Source: Campylobacter concisus | Lineage (GTDB): Bacteria; Campylobacterota; Campylobacteria; Campylobacterales; Campylobacteraceae | Length of the DNA: 5,600 nt | Direction of reading: 5' to 3' | Assembly: GCA_018375265.1 (NCBI GenBank) | Contig: JAHADO010000096.1 | Coordinates: 1-5,600 of the forward strand | Shown: positions 4,987 through 5,600 of the stretch, one piece after another | Layout of the letters: each line of letters opens with the position of its first letter | Position numbering within the stretch: the stretch's first letter is position 1 | The notes under the pieces: generated by a model | Told to the model about the DNA's origin: nothing | What the model saw: the letters and a program-made list of their open reading frames with translations, nothing else | Databases searched by the model: none | Position numbers and translations under genes: made by a program

Positions 4987-5600
4987 TTGATAGATATAAA
5001 AGAAGTAACGAAAATTTTTGGCTCGCAAAAGATACTTGATAGCGTCAGTCTAAATGTAAAAGCTGGCGAAAAGATAGCGATACTTGGGCAAAACGGAGCT
5101 GGCAAAAGCTCGCTCATGCGTATCATCTTGGGCGAGTTTGTGCCAAATAGTGGAAGTGTCGCGATAAAGGGCGTAAATACCCTAAAAGATAGAAAAGAGG
5201 CGTTAAAATTTATCTCATTTGTGCCGCAAACCCCACCGCCACTTAAATTTAGCCTGCGTGAGCTTTGCGAATTTGTCTGCAAAAGCTCAAATGTCAAATT
5301 TGAAGAGATCGAGAAATTTAGCAAGCTTTTAGAGCTTGATCTGCATGCAAATTTAAACAAGTCCTTTTACAAGCTCTCTGGCGGTATGAAGCAAAAGATG
5401 CTAATAGCCATCGCATTTGCCAAAGATAGTGAAATTTTGATGTTTGACGAACCAACGGCAAATTTAGATGTAAAAGCAAGGGAGTCTTTTAAAAATTTGC
5501 TCGATAATTTCACGCAAAAAAAGACGCTAGTTTTTATCTCGCACCGCATAGATGAGATCGCTCATTTGCTTGATAGATGCGTCTATATGGACCTTGGCAA
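4987..5600 (+). CDS. nosF: NosF, ABC transporter ATP-binding subunit (3' truncated by window)
   Basis: A frame open from TTG 4987 to the window end gives 204 complete codons. All ABC ATPase motifs are seen: Walker A G-Q-N-G-A-G-K-S-S (residues 34-42), Q-loop V-P-Q (Gln81), signature L-S-G-G-M-K-Q-K (130-137), Walker B I-L-M-F-D-E-P (150-156), D-loop N-L-D (159-161) and switch His186. NosF is the cytoplasmic ATPase that, with membrane subunit NosY, drives the periplasmic NosD in supplying copper to NosZ. The family is usually around 300 residues or less, so most of the nucleotide-binding domain is here and a C-terminal part is missing. The gene lies 9 bp after nosH. NosY, and often NosL, is expected next but not visible. 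The non-ATG start could be missed by simple gene callers. ABC specificity is assigned by context. Confidence 0.9.
   Translation, partial: MIDIKEVTKIFGSQKILDSVSLNVKAGEKIAILGQNGAGKSSLMRIILGEFVPNSGSVAIKGVNTLKDRKEALKFISFVPQTPPPLKFSLRELCEFVCKSSNVKFEEIEKFSKLLELDLHANLNKSFYKLSGGMKQKMLIAIAFAKDSEILMFDEPTANLDVKARESFKNLLDNFTQKKTLVFISHRIDEIAHLLDRCVYMDLG

Noticed and set aside
4725..5360. Minus-strand open frame of 211 codons spanning the nosH-nosF junction
   Set aside because: It lies antisense to the cysteine-rich end of nosH and the Walker A region of nosF, both clearly coding on the + strand. Its translation is Ser/Phe-rich low-complexity sequence with no recognisable domain.
5367..5549. Minus-strand 60-codon frame inside nosF
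   Set aside because: It is antisense to the ABC signature and Walker B motifs, and no start context or homology was recognised.

Overview
The window is a slice of an epsilonproteobacterial (Campylobacterota) nitrous-oxide-reduction (nos) cluster, with every gene on the + strand. The genus Campylobacter, perhaps a C. concisus-like species, is my best guess. It rests on AT-rich but not extreme composition, the word AAATTT recurring throughout, very tight packing, and a gene order that I recall from Wolinella succinogenes and nos-bearing campylobacters. The species cannot be fixed from this sequence alone.

Layout: the 3' end of nosZ (1-313) supplies a C-terminal monohaem cytochrome c domain. 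It is followed by a hairpin terminator or attenuator (318-339) and an 81-bp AT-rich gap carrying a duplicated 17-bp palindromic word. Then comes an almost gapless run: nosB (395-1150), nosD (1143-2399), nosG (2392-3069), nosC1 (3066-3617), nosC2 (3614-4075), nosH (4078-4977) and the 5' part of nosF (4987 to the window end). Junctions are overlaps of 8, 8, 4 and 4 bp, then gaps of 2 and 9 bp, which points to one translationally coupled operon. Two starts are non-ATG (GTG for nosG, TTG for nosF); each has a good ribosome binding site, and the GTG start preserves a twin-arginine signal.

How the genes fit together: NosZ reduces N2O to N2 in the periplasm. NosD and NosF, with NosY and NosL expected downstream, form the copper-site maturation ABC system. 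NosG (exported Fe-S protein), NosH (membrane Fe-S protein) and the two small anchored cytochromes NosC1 and NosC2 look like a menaquinol-to-cytochrome relay that ends at the cytochrome domain of NosZ. NosB is a four-helix membrane protein typical of clade II (atypical) nos clusters, and its biochemical role is the least understood.

No RNA genes, mobile elements, CRISPR arrays or pseudogenes were seen. The system as a whole is known. The points worth a second look are NosB, the possible attenuation between nosZ and nosB, the paralogous cytochrome pair with different anchors, and the unusual Fe-S cysteine spacing in NosG and NosH.
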